NCBI RefSeq assembly: GCF_014172375.1
Contig: NZ_WNXD01000001.1
Span: forward strand, 1,550,001 to 1,614,000
Reading direction: 5' to 3'
Origin: Pedobacter planticolens
GTDB lineage: Bacteria > Bacteroidota > Bacteroidia > Sphingobacteriales > Sphingobacteriaceae
Length of the DNA: 64,000 bases
The stretch's first letter is position 1, and every line of letters starts with the position of its first letter. A model generated the notes under the pieces. It did not search any database. It saw only the letters and a program-made list of their open reading frames with translations, and had not been told where the DNA came from. A program made the position numbers and the translations under genes. Shown in pieces: positions 35,811 through 44,832 of the stretch.

Positions 35811-38354
35811 CTACAACGGCACAATTGTGTACGATTTGCCTTTAACCGTACTAAAATCAATTACATAACTTTTAGCAATAGATAAGTCTAATAGTTTTGC
35901 ATCGCCGTTCTTTTTAAATTCTTCTACTTTTGCTACGCTATTTAGCTGATTTGAGTTAACATCTTTTGCTGTGTGAGCTGTTGTTTCTACCACTTTTACT
36001 GGAATGTTAGTTCTTAATCTACAATTACCGCCAATATTAGAAACAATGACTGCTTTAGTTAGTTTATTGTTCTTCCAGCTAATGTTTAATGTAAAATTAC
36101 CTCTGGCTTTAATACCGCTAATAGCACCGATTGTCCATTCTTTTGGTAAAGCTGGCAACAAATAAAGTTCTCCATTTTGACTTTGTAGTAGCATTTCGGT
36201 GATACCTGCTGTTGCACCAAAGTTGCCATCAATTTGAAATGGTGGGTGCGCATCAAATAAATTTGGATAAGTTCCCCCTCCTGTCATGGCTACTTCTGTA
36301 CTTTTAACAGGATCTATTAAGGTTAAACCTGTTTTTAAAATCTTTAAAGCATGATCTCCATCAAATAATCGAGCCCACCAATTAATTTTCCAAGCCATAG
36401 ACCAGCCTGTGCTTACATCGCCTCTGTGTAGTAATGACTGTTTAGCAGCAGCTGCCAATTCGGGTGTTTTTAAAGGGTTAATTTGCTGACCAGGATATAA
36501 ACCGAATAAATGTGATAAATGTCTGTGGGTATCTTTAGGGTTATCTACATCATTAAACCACTCTTGCAATTGTCCGTATTGCCCAATGTGAAAAGGGTAT
36601 AGTTTTGCTTTTGCTTCGATTAGTTTTTCGGTAAACTCTTTATCTATGTTTAAAGCTTTGGCTGATGCAATGCAATCGGTAAAAAGTTCTTTAATGATAC
36701 TCATGTCCATAGTAGTGGCCATGCTTATTTCGAAATCTTTTCCGTTTAGATTAAAAACATTTTCGGGAGAAGTTGAAGGATTGGTAACCAAATAACCATT
36801 TTTATCTTTTACCAGCCAGTTGAGCATAAATTGGGCAGCGCCTTTCATTAAAGGGTAACCTTTCTCTTTTAAGAAAACTTTATCGCCAGTAAAAAGGTAA
36901 TGTTCGTATAAATGAGTACTTAACCAAGCACCGCCCATCGGCCATGCCGACCAGCGAGCTGCTGCTTTTGGGTCCCAATCGTACCCACCACTTGGCGATG
37001 TTTTAGCCCAAATATCACTGTTGTGATGTACTACCCAGCCATTAGTTATTCCATAATTTACCTTTGCTGTTATTGCTCCATTCTTAGCTAAACGGCCAAT
37101 AAAATCAAATAATGGCTGATGCAATTCGGACAGATTCGTGTTCTCTGCCAACCAATAATTCATTTGTGTATTGGCATTTACGGTATAATTACTTCCCCAA
37201 GGCGGTTGAACAGCATCGTTCCAAATGCCTTGCAAGTTTGTTGCCTGACTGCCTTGTCTGGAACTTGCAATCATTAAATATCTTCCAAATTGATAATACA
37301 GCGTTTGTAAACCTTGATCATTTCCTGCTTGTCCTTGTTTTGATAAACGAACATTTGTAGGCAATTTGATTAAATCTGCATTTGCATTTAGGCTAAAATT
37401 TACTCGATTAAATAGTTTTTGATAATCTGCCAAGTGCGCAGCTTTGATAGTTGCGAAAGATTTAAGTTCAGCGTTTTTTAGGTTTGCTTTTGCTTCAATA
37501 GATGGGTTTACTCCTGCCAAACCAGGCGATTTATCGAAGCCGTTGAAACTGGTTCCATTTGTTAAATAGATGGTAACTGCATTTGCTTTTGAAACTTTGA
37601 TTTCATTATTTGATGCTGTAACATTTCCACCTTCATTTTTAATTTTAACATGAACTTCGAATGTCATTCCCTCTTTATCATCATACACTATTTGTTGAGG
37701 TTCGGTAGCTCTGTGTGCTACGTGTTTAGGTGCTTTTCCTTTTAAAACAAGATAATTTGGTTGAATAGCATTAGTTTGGTAACGCAGTTTACTGGTCAGA
37801 CTTGTTGTAAAACTGATGGCATTTTTTTGATCGGCAGTAATTCTAATGGCTAGTACACGATCTGGATAACTCACCAAAGTTTCTCTTTTATAGTTTACTC
37901 CATTAATTTGATAGGTTACGGTATGAACTGCTGTATTTAAATCTAAGGTTCGGTTATAATTTGTTGTTGTGGAGTCTTTTAATCCAAAATCTAAAAAGAG
38001 ATCTGCCATGGTTAAATACCTAGCAGAATAAGTTCCCTGCATGTTTTTCCAATAAGTGGCTGCTTGTCCATAATCGCCATCGGTAACTGCCTGACGAACT
38101 TTTGGTAAAAACTCTTGTCCTTTAGGATTATTCCCTGCATTAGGATAACCAGACCAAAGTGTTGCGTTATTTAACTGAATTCTTTCTTTATTAACTCGAC
38201 CAAAAACCATAGCACCAGTTTTTCCATTCCCCAAAGCCAATGCTTCTTCCCAAACTCTTGCGGGTGCAGTATACCATAGTTTGAGCGGGTCTTTCACTTG
38301 TGCTGATGCAGAAAGCGTAAAAAATATGAAGGTTAGGAAAAGGTAACGTCTCAT
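35811..38354 (-). CDS. Exported GH95 alpha-L-fucosidase/alpha-L-galactosidase (first)
   Basis: The 847-residue protein has a signal (ends SASAQ), an N-terminal beta-sandwich, an (alpha/alpha)6 domain and a C-terminal sheet. Catalytic positions known for GH95 are all present: the Asn pair in VNANTQMNYW (Asn393, Asn395), Glu531 in STSPEN and Asp709 in FQIDGNFG. GH95 inverts; substrates are alpha-1,2-L-fucose or alpha-L-galactose caps. The motif TQMNYW has Gln where the neighbouring GH95 has Glu. It begins 4 bp after the stop of the second GH95, and the two are diverged tandem paralogues. A relic of its 3' end lies just downstream. Confidence 0.94.
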   Translation of the reverse strand: MRRYLFLTFIFFTLSASAQVKDPLKLWYTAPARVWEEALALGNGKTGAMVFGRVNKERIQLNNATLWSGYPNAGNNPKGQEFLPKVRQAVTDGDYGQAATYWKNMQGTYSARYLTMADLFLDFGLKDSTTTNYNRTLDLNTAVHTVTYQINGVNYKRETLVSYPDRVLAIRITADQKNAISFTTSLTSKLRYQTNAIQPNYLVLKGKAPKHVAHRATEPQQIVYDDKEGMTFEVHVKIKNEGGNVTASNNEIKVSKANAVTIYLTNGTSFNGFDKSPGLAGVNPSIEAKANLKNAELKSFATIKAAHLADYQKLFNRVNFSLNANADLIKLPTNVRLSKQGQAGNDQGLQTLYYQFGRYLMIASSRQGSQATNLQGIWNDAVQPPWGSNYTVNANTQMNYWLAENTNLSELHQPLFDFIGRLAKNGAITAKVNYGITNGWVVHHNSDIWAKTSPSGGYDWDPKAAARWSAWPMGGAWLSTHLYEHYLFTGDKVFLKEKGYPLMKGAAQFMLNWLVKDKNGYLVTNPSTSPENVFNLNGKDFEISMATTMDMSIIKELFTDCIASAKALNIDKEFTEKLIEAKAKLYPFHIGQYGQLQEWFNDVDNPKDTHRHLSHLFGLYPGQQINPLKTPELAAAAKQSLLHRGDVSTGWSMAWKINWWARLFDGDHALKILKTGLTLIDPVKSTEVAMTGGGTYPNLFDAHPPFQIDGNFGATAGITEMLLQSQNGELYLLPALPKEWTIGAISGIKARGNFTLNISWKNNKLTKAVIVSNIGGNCRLRTNIPVKVVETTAHTAKDVNSNQLNSVAKVEEFKKNGDAKLLDLSIAKSYVIDFSTVKGKSYTIVPL

Positions 38355-38358
38355 CTAT

Positions 38359-40833
38359 TTAAAAATTAAAAGTATACGATTTACCCGCTACAGTTTGTAA
38401 ATCGTAGTCGGTTGATTTAGGGATAAGCACTTTATTTAGTTTAGCTTCTTTTGAAATTAACGGTGTTTTGATTTGCGGCATTTCATAAAAAGTATTCGAG
38501 TTCTTATTCTTCGCTAATTTAAATGGAATTTTACTTTTATCTATTTGAGAATCGTTTAATCTTAATCGACAATTACCTCCCAATTTAGATTTGATTTTTA
38601 ACTGAGCTATCTTTCCGTTTTTCCAAGCAATCGCAATTTCAAAACCTCCACGAGCAATTAAGCCAGTAATTTCACCATCAGCCCATACATCAGGCAAAGC
38701 CGGTAAAATATAAACTGCGCCATCATGAGATTGTAGCAGCATTTCGGCAATACCTGCTGTACAACCAAAATTACCATCAATTTGAAAAGGTGGATGGGCA
38801 TCTAATAAATTGGGATATGTACCTCCACCCTTTGTGTTTACGGTATCGAGTTTACTACCAACCAATCTTAATTGGTCTGCAATGAGTTTATACGCATGAT
38901 TTCCATCTAAAAACCGTGCCCATAAATTCACTTTCCAACCCATAGACCAGCCTGTTGCTGGATCACCACGATACAATAAAGAGGTTTTTGCAGCATCGAA
39001 TAATTCTGGTGTACGGTTTGGCGAAATCTGATTACTTGGATACACTCCATACAAATGGGATACATGACGGTGTTTATCATCAACACGATCTAAATCAGTT
39101 AGCCATTCTTGTAGTTGACCATGCTTTCCAATTTGCATGGGTGCTAATCTTGCTATCGTAGCACTTAATTTCTTTCTAAAATTTACATCTAAATTTAGGA
39201 TTGATGCCGCTTTACTGGTTTTAGTAAACAAGTCAAACAGTAGTTGATTATCCATTGTTGTTCCTGCAGAAATAGAAACTCTTTTGCCTTCTACGTAGGT
39301 GTTTTCTGGTGAAACCGAAGGTACTACTACCAACCATTTGTGTGAAGGTTCTTCTTGTAAAACATCTAAATAAAATTCACAAGCGCCTTTTAATACTGGA
39401 TAATATTGTTTTAAGAAATTTTTATCGCCGGTAAATTGGTAATGATCCCATAAATGTTGACTTAACCAATTTCCTCCCATTGGCCATAAACCTGGAAAAA
39501 CACGATCAACAGGACCTGTAATTCTAAATAAGTCGGTATTGTGATGTGTAACCCAACCTTTAGCGCCATACATTACTTTCGCTGTTTCTTGTCCAGTGAT
39601 GGATAAATCTTTTACCATTTTAAATAATGGATCATGCAGTTCGGTTAAATTAGTAACCTCGGCAGGCCAATAATTCATTTCTGTATTGATGTTAATGGTG
39701 TATTTGCTATCCCATGGGGGAAGTAATTTATCATTCCATATCCCTTGTAAAGTTGCTGGTTGAGTACCAGGTTGTGAGCTAGAGATTAATAAATACCTTC
39801 CATATTGAAAGTAAAGAGCAGCTAAATGCGGATCATTTGATTTGGCAAATTCTAAAATTCGTTGGTCTGTTGGTTTATTTACCGCAGCAGAAACTCCCAA
39901 TTGTAATTTTACTCTATTAAAATAGTTGCGGTAGAATTGAATGTGTTCTTTTAAAGCTAAGTCGTAGTTTTTGAGCACAGCTTTATCTAAGAATTTCGCT
40001 GCTTTTTCTGTTGCATTTCCGCTGAGATCGTTATACTTTTTAAAATTAGTGGCGATGGAAACATAAACAATAGCTGAGTTGGCATTTTTTACTTCGTAGG
40101 TGTTTTGTTTAGCTGTAAGTGTACCACCTTGATTAACAACTTTAACTTGCGATTCGAATTTAATCTGACCTTTTTCTCCTTCGTGATCAGATGTGATACC
40201 GTTTAAAATTAGTTTTCCTTTATTTATTTTTTGTTCGCTTTTTTGTGGCGAAACCATTGATGTAGTGAAAGATATTTGTCCGGGTTTGCTTGCTGTTAAC
40301 CTTATAATCATTACCTGATCTATAAATGAAGAAAATATTTCTCTTTTATAGTGTACACCATTCAAATCGTAAGTAACTGTTGCTACTGCTTTTTCGATAT
40401 TTAAATCACGATAGTAATTAGTAGCTTTTTCATGTCCATTAAAATCAAGAAATAAATCACCTACGGTTTGATAAACCATTCCGCTATTCTTTTTGGGGAA
40501 CATTTTTACATCTGCAATCGCCTGTGCTTCTTCAAATTTGCCTTCAAAAATCAGTTTTCTCAATTCGGGAATTGCTGCTCCAGACTCGGCAGTAATATTC
40601 TGATTAGGACCACCTGACCAAACTGTTTCTTCATTTAACTGCACTTGCTCTTTAGCTGGATTACCAAAAACCATGGCACCCAATCGGCCATTACCAATCG
40701 GCAATGCTTCATTCCAATTTGCCGCAGGTGCTGCATACCATAATTTTAAGGTAGCATCATTTTTTTTCTGCTGTGCAAAAATGGAGACAGAAAGGCAAAA
40801 GCAGATTATAAAAACTAAGATTTTTTTAAACAT
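38359..40833 (-). CDS. Exported GH95 alpha-L-fucosidase/alpha-L-galactosidase (second)
   Basis: The 824-residue protein has a signal (ends SIFAQ) and full GH95 architecture. Asn381 and Asn383 (NINTEMNYWPAEVTNLTELH), Glu510 (PSVSPENTY) and Asp686 (PPFQIDGNFG) match the catalytic set of characterised 1,2-alpha-L-fucosidases. N-terminal features LWYAAPAANWNEALPIGNGR and LNEETVWSGGP are canonical. It is closer to textbook GH95 than its neighbour downstream. It starts 6 bp after the divergent GH95-like gene, so all three are one transcript. Fucosidase versus L-galactosidase specificity cannot be read from the sequence by eye. Confidence 0.95.
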   Translation of the reverse strand: MFKKILVFIICFCLSVSIFAQQKKNDATLKLWYAAPAANWNEALPIGNGRLGAMVFGNPAKEQVQLNEETVWSGGPNQNITAESGAAIPELRKLIFEGKFEEAQAIADVKMFPKKNSGMVYQTVGDLFLDFNGHEKATNYYRDLNIEKAVATVTYDLNGVHYKREIFSSFIDQVMIIRLTASKPGQISFTTSMVSPQKSEQKINKGKLILNGITSDHEGEKGQIKFESQVKVVNQGGTLTAKQNTYEVKNANSAIVYVSIATNFKKYNDLSGNATEKAAKFLDKAVLKNYDLALKEHIQFYRNYFNRVKLQLGVSAAVNKPTDQRILEFAKSNDPHLAALYFQYGRYLLISSSQPGTQPATLQGIWNDKLLPPWDSKYTININTEMNYWPAEVTNLTELHDPLFKMVKDLSITGQETAKVMYGAKGWVTHHNTDLFRITGPVDRVFPGLWPMGGNWLSQHLWDHYQFTGDKNFLKQYYPVLKGACEFYLDVLQEEPSHKWLVVVPSVSPENTYVEGKRVSISAGTTMDNQLLFDLFTKTSKAASILNLDVNFRKKLSATIARLAPMQIGKHGQLQEWLTDLDRVDDKHRHVSHLYGVYPSNQISPNRTPELFDAAKTSLLYRGDPATGWSMGWKVNLWARFLDGNHAYKLIADQLRLVGSKLDTVNTKGGGTYPNLLDAHPPFQIDGNFGCTAGIAEMLLQSHDGAVYILPALPDVWADGEITGLIARGGFEIAIAWKNGKIAQLKIKSKLGGNCRLRLNDSQIDKSKIPFKLAKNKNSNTFYEMPQIKTPLISKEAKLNKVLIPKSTDYDLQTVAGKSYTFNF

Positions 40834-40839
40834 GTTGAA

Positions 40840-43140
40840 TTACTTTTGAGTGTGTAAACCCCAATAATTGTTTTTATTATCATTTGCTGCAATGGCATTC
40901 ATTACAAAAGAAGCGGGTTTAGTTCCAGTATACAAAATCACTTCCTCTCCTTTTTTCAAATCTATTGTAATTACGCCATTATCTTTTGGTGTTACTTTAA
41001 ATACACGTTTTCCGGTAGCCTTTACTGGAGCAGTCCAATCTGTTTTAACCAAAAGTGGTTGACCAGCTAGGCTTTTAATTTTAACAAATTGTGTTTTACC
41101 ATTGCTTCTTACTGCACTTACTTCAAATGCTCCTTTTGCTAATAATTTATCGAATGAAGCGGCTTTCCATTCATCTGGCACAGCCGGAAAAACTCTTACT
41201 ACGCCATTCCAACTTTGCAATAACATTTCGTTCATGGTAGTTACAGCAGATAAAGGAGTTTCTATTACAGGACCAGCTTCCGTGTACATGGTATTAGGTT
41301 TAATGCTAAATCGTCCTTTCATCATTTCATTTAAGAGTTGATGCGTTTTATTTCCATTACCCATCATGGCGTAAATTGATCCAGAACCAGTATAAGAATA
41401 ACCACGCCAAGCGCCGCTATTTTTCTCCCATTGATCTAATGAGCGTTTAATAAGCACTCTATTTTCTAACTGATCCCAGTTGATATCATAAATTGGATAT
41501 ACTTGTAGCAAGTGTGAATAATGGCGATGAGAGAGTGAAAAGTCTGCATCTCTACCTACTCTAAAACCTAATTTATCTTGCGGATATGGCGTTAGATTAT
41601 CTACAATATCTTGCCATTTTGATGCTAATTGATCCTTTAACTGCAATTCTTTATTCATATAAAGCAGAGTTTTTGCACCCCATTTTAATACAGCCAAATC
41701 ATAATTTGCATCTCTTGTAATTCCTTTTGGATATTCTGGAGAATAGGTATATGGCAAATGATATTTTCCATCACTTTGTTTATCCATTACGTTGATGTAA
41801 TAGTTAATTGAGCGTTTTAAGATTGGATATAGTAATTTTAAATTCTCTTTATCCATAGTGTATTCATAAGATTGATAAGCTACATGCAATAACCAAGTTA
41901 AATTCCCTAGCTCTAACGATGCTGCACTATTGCCAATGCTATCGTTTCCTTTTACGACTTTTACTCCCCCTGTCATTGCATAAGGACCTGAACGACCAAT
42001 GGCTGCCGAGTTATGCTGATAAGGTTGTGGTGCATTTTTAGAAAGATTGGACAAATTATCTTTCAGCATAATCAATAATGGTTTCGCTAAATCGACATGG
42101 TTGGAACTAAAGAAAGGATAATAGGTTAATTGAATGTTTAAGTTCCACCAGTATTTTGGCCAAGGAGATGTTTTGTACCACGGCCCCATTAAATCTATTG
42201 TATAAGCACCAACTCTGGTTGCTGATGCCATTTTATATTGTTGAATCCACCAGAAACTCTGTAAACGACTATCTGGTATAGAAATAAAGCTTTTTTGGTA
42301 AAACTGATGCCAGTAATTTCTGTGACTAGCTGTTAAAGTAGTTACGCTTTCTAATTTCAACGGTGTTAAAATAGCTTGCGCTTTTTGTTTTGATGTATTT
42401 TGAGGATAGGTATTTGCAATGGTAATTAGTAAAGTTTGGTCGTTAGTATTACCTAATTTTTTCCAAGCTGTAGTATAACTTCCGCCAGCTAACAATGGCT
42501 GAATAGTGTAATTGATATTGTTTTGTGTTGATACATTATAAGATGGATTTTCAGGATATTTTGCTGCGCTATCTTTACCTAATGTTAAATATGGGCTAAT
42601 GGATTTTTCAGGTTTCCAATCCCATTGGTAAATAAGATTTTTAGTTGTAGCATTTGTTTTAAGGATAATTACATCATTTTTTGCTGCAACCAAGCCAGTA
42701 AATTGAACTACGCCTTCGGCAGTTGTGATGGTTCCTTTAAGTTCTGCATTCCATAAATCTAATCGAAGATTTACTTTTTGTATTTTACTTTTAAAACGCA
42801 AAACAAATTTCCCGATAGGCATTCTTGCTCTTCCAATAGAGGGATTGATTCCTTCACGATGATCTACCACATCGGTTCTACCTAAATCAAAACGAATGGC
42901 ATTTTCATCTTCTTTGTAAACCATAACGCCCAACAATCCATTCCCTAAAAAAGCACCTTCTTCCCATTTAGTAGAAAGTGAATCAAAAACAAGATCTTGT
43001 TTTGCAAAAAAGGTTTTATACTCAATTGCGTTTTTAACTTGTGCAAATGATTGAAAACTGGCGATAATCAGCAAAAAAAGAAGCGTTTTCTTTAATCGGA
43101 TATTGAAGGATTGATTTTTCATAAATGAAATAAATGTCAT
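40840..43140 (-). CDS. Divergent GH95-related exported protein
   Basis: The 766-residue protein has a signal ending SFAQ; the start is ATG 43140 or, more likely, ATG 43122 (MKNQSFNIRLKK). It is shorter than the two true GH95 proteins and distant from them, but aligns at key points: KWEEGAFLGNGLLGVMVY, WWNLNIQLTYYPF with Asn333 and Asn335, YSPEYPKG with Glu469, SHRHYSHLLQVYPI, and NEMLLQSWNGVVRVFPAVPDEW. Where GH95 has the base Asp (QIDGNFG) this protein has Glu627 in PVIETPLSAV. Either a distinct subfamily with altered chemistry or a new family is possible. It is the first CAZyme gene after the PorT terminator. Confidence 0.75.
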   Translation of the reverse strand: MTFISFMKNQSFNIRLKKTLLFLLIIASFQSFAQVKNAIEYKTFFAKQDLVFDSLSTKWEEGAFLGNGLLGVMVYKEDENAIRFDLGRTDVVDHREGINPSIGRARMPIGKFVLRFKSKIQKVNLRLDLWNAELKGTITTAEGVVQFTGLVAAKNDVIILKTNATTKNLIYQWDWKPEKSISPYLTLGKDSAAKYPENPSYNVSTQNNINYTIQPLLAGGSYTTAWKKLGNTNDQTLLITIANTYPQNTSKQKAQAILTPLKLESVTTLTASHRNYWHQFYQKSFISIPDSRLQSFWWIQQYKMASATRVGAYTIDLMGPWYKTSPWPKYWWNLNIQLTYYPFFSSNHVDLAKPLLIMLKDNLSNLSKNAPQPYQHNSAAIGRSGPYAMTGGVKVVKGNDSIGNSAASLELGNLTWLLHVAYQSYEYTMDKENLKLLYPILKRSINYYINVMDKQSDGKYHLPYTYSPEYPKGITRDANYDLAVLKWGAKTLLYMNKELQLKDQLASKWQDIVDNLTPYPQDKLGFRVGRDADFSLSHRHYSHLLQVYPIYDINWDQLENRVLIKRSLDQWEKNSGAWRGYSYTGSGSIYAMMGNGNKTHQLLNEMMKGRFSIKPNTMYTEAGPVIETPLSAVTTMNEMLLQSWNGVVRVFPAVPDEWKAASFDKLLAKGAFEVSAVRSNGKTQFVKIKSLAGQPLLVKTDWTAPVKATGKRVFKVTPKDNGVITIDLKKGEEVILYTGTKPASFVMNAIAANDNKNNYWGLHTQK

Positions 43141-43154
43141 GATTGATAGTTAAC

Positions 43155-43183
43155 AAAAAGGCCACCTAAATGGGCGGCCTTTT
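43155..43183 (-). terminator. Terminator or attenuator between PorT gene and CAZyme genes
   Basis: AAAAGGCC (43156-43163) pairs with GGCCTTTT (43176-43183), with an inner CC/GG after one mismatch. T runs follow on both strands. The whole gap between the two genes is 60 bp, leaving little room for a new promoter. Confidence 0.8.
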
Positions 43184-43200
43184 CTCTAAATATAGTTGAC

Positions 43201-43866
43201 TTAAAAAAGATAGTTTAATGCAAAACCCGCTACTCTATTATGTGATTTGAAGGCATCATTGTTACTAATATTTGCCAAGCCAAAACCATAATTTAGATCA
43301 ATGCCAATTCCATTTTTCAATCTGAAACCTGCTAAAGCATTAAGGCCATAATCTCCAGACTTTAACTCTGTAGGTTGATCTCCAAATTCTATACTTTCTG
43401 CGCTACCTCTTTTAATATAGATATTTCTTTTATCGATAGATCTAATTCTACCTCCAATAGCATACGCACCGTAAAGTCCACCACCTACATGAACAGTTCC
43501 TATTTTTACATCTTTATTGTAAAGCAAATTAACAGGAATTTCTAAGTAAGCAAGGTTAATATTACGATCTGTAGTATATGGAACTGGGTAACCGAAAGAA
43601 ATACTATTATGTTGTTCTACGGATTTATTTCCTTTTACTGAAAAGTTTAAACCCGTTTGTAATGTTGTTGCTTTACCAACAGGAGTGGTTGTAAAAACTC
43701 CCAGTAAAAGCTTGGCACTTATTTTATATTCTGAACCTGGGCTAAAACTAGTTCTTGGTTGTAAAGACGGGAAATTTAAACCCGCCTTTACTCCAAATTT
43801 AGTCTTTTGAGCCATTAAGCTATTGCTAGCTATTATTATGGTTATGAGGATTAAAAGTTTTTTCAT
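43201..43866 (-). CDS. PorT-family outer-membrane beta-barrel protein
   Basis: The 221-residue protein has a signal (ends NSLMAQ) followed at once by KFGVKAGLNFPSL, the typical start of PorT/OMP_b-brl_2 barrels. Alternating strands follow, ending in aromatic VAGFALNYLF. Such proteins are small eight-stranded barrels of uncertain role, sometimes found in polysaccharide loci. It follows the surface lipoprotein gene by 27 bp on the same strand and is followed by a hairpin terminator. It is therefore probably the last gene of the SusC-SusD-lipoprotein-PorT unit. No ligand can be inferred. Confidence 0.85.
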   Translation of the reverse strand: MKKLLILITIIIASNSLMAQKTKFGVKAGLNFPSLQPRTSFSPGSEYKISAKLLLGVFTTTPVGKATTLQTGLNFSVKGNKSVEQHNSISFGYPVPYTTDRNINLAYLEIPVNLLYNKDVKIGTVHVGGGLYGAYAIGGRIRSIDKRNIYIKRGSAESIEFGDQPTELKSGDYGLNALAGFRLKNGIGIDLNYGFGLANISNNDAFKSHNRVAGFALNYLF

Positions 43867-43893
43867 TTGTTTATATTTTATAATTAAAATGAA

Positions 43894-44748
43894 TTATCTA
43901 GATGGACGAACTGTAACACCCCAAACATGTATAGTACCATTGGTACATTTGTAGTTAGATGATCTTACGATTAAACCTCCGTTAAAAAACAATTTAGAAT
44001 CTGCCGTATTGGAAACTTTTAAATTAAACTTTCCTTCTGGATCAAAACCTGTTGGTGCTGTTCCAGTTCCAGTATAATTAAAAGCAAATACTGCTGGCGT
44101 ACCTGTACTCGCAGTTGTAAAACCAGGAGTAGTTGATGGTGTAACCATATAACCTAATCGCGTTTCTTTAGTGGCAACACTACCTGCCGGAAGTAGCGAT
44201 TGTATATCTACACCAGCTGGAGGTATATTATCATAATTATAATCTCCTAATCCAATTAAATACAATAGATATTTTCTTACCGTTTCCTTATCGTAATCTT
44301 TCCAGCTTTTAGTACCTGCTGAAGTAGTTGGAATTCCAGATGTAGGTGTAGTGAACTTTATAGATCCATCTGGATTTTTAACGATTGTAGGGTAATCAAT
44401 AAAAAAGCAGTTTGATTGTAAGGTTTGTGAACCATTTACTCTTCTAATAGCCTCATTATGTAGAAAAATATACGTTCTATTTGGTTTTGTATACTCTAAC
44501 GTATCAATTCCAGAATAGTCAATTGCTTTTTTCATCCATCTAAAAACGGTATCATTTGGATTATTTCCATCAGCTCGTTGTTTTAGATAAGCCCATGCAG
44601 TCATGTTTACATTTTCTGGTAAAATTGATTTTTTATAATCGTAATCTTGTTGAAGATCTAAACCAAACACGCTACATCCTGAGATAAATAAACTAATGGC
44701 AATCAGTACCAATAGTCCATTAAGTTTTGTTTTTATTTTTTTCATCAT
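43894..44748 (-). CDS. PUL surface lipoprotein, fasciclin-like (putative glycan-binding)
   Basis: The start is placed at the ATG at 44748, or 44745 (MKKIKTKL); an upstream ATG at 44790 would add a non-signal extension. The lipobox is FISGC, followed by SVFGLDLQQDYDYKK. The product is about 284 residues. The segment TAWAYLKQRADG...FRWMKKAIDYSGI then TYIFLHNEAI resembles the fasciclin-like lipoproteins often encoded beside SusCD pairs. The protein ends with a beta-rich GTIHVWGVTVRPSR. By position (directly after SusD) it would be a surface glycan-binding protein assisting SusCD. The fasciclin assignment is tentative. Confidence 0.65.
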   Translation of the reverse strand: MMKKIKTKLNGLLVLIAISLFISGCSVFGLDLQQDYDYKKSILPENVNMTAWAYLKQRADGNNPNDTVFRWMKKAIDYSGIDTLEYTKPNRTYIFLHNEAIRRVNGSQTLQSNCFFIDYPTIVKNPDGSIKFTTPTSGIPTTSAGTKSWKDYDKETVRKYLLYLIGLGDYNYDNIPPAGVDIQSLLPAGSVATKETRLGYMVTPSTTPGFTTASTGTPAVFAFNYTGTGTAPTGFDPEGKFNLKVSNTADSKLFFNGGLIVRSSNYKCTNGTIHVWGVTVRPSR

Positions 44749-44832
44749 TATATGATTTATTTTTAATGGTGATGAAGCTATCATGAGCATTCGAAATTGA
44801 TATGCTCATGATGGTTTCATGCTATAAATTTC

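Noticed and set aside
35600..35860. 86-residue minus-strand ORF as a gene
   Set aside because: Only its last 19 residues resemble protein, and these are the duplicated GH95 tail; the rest is repeat DNA.
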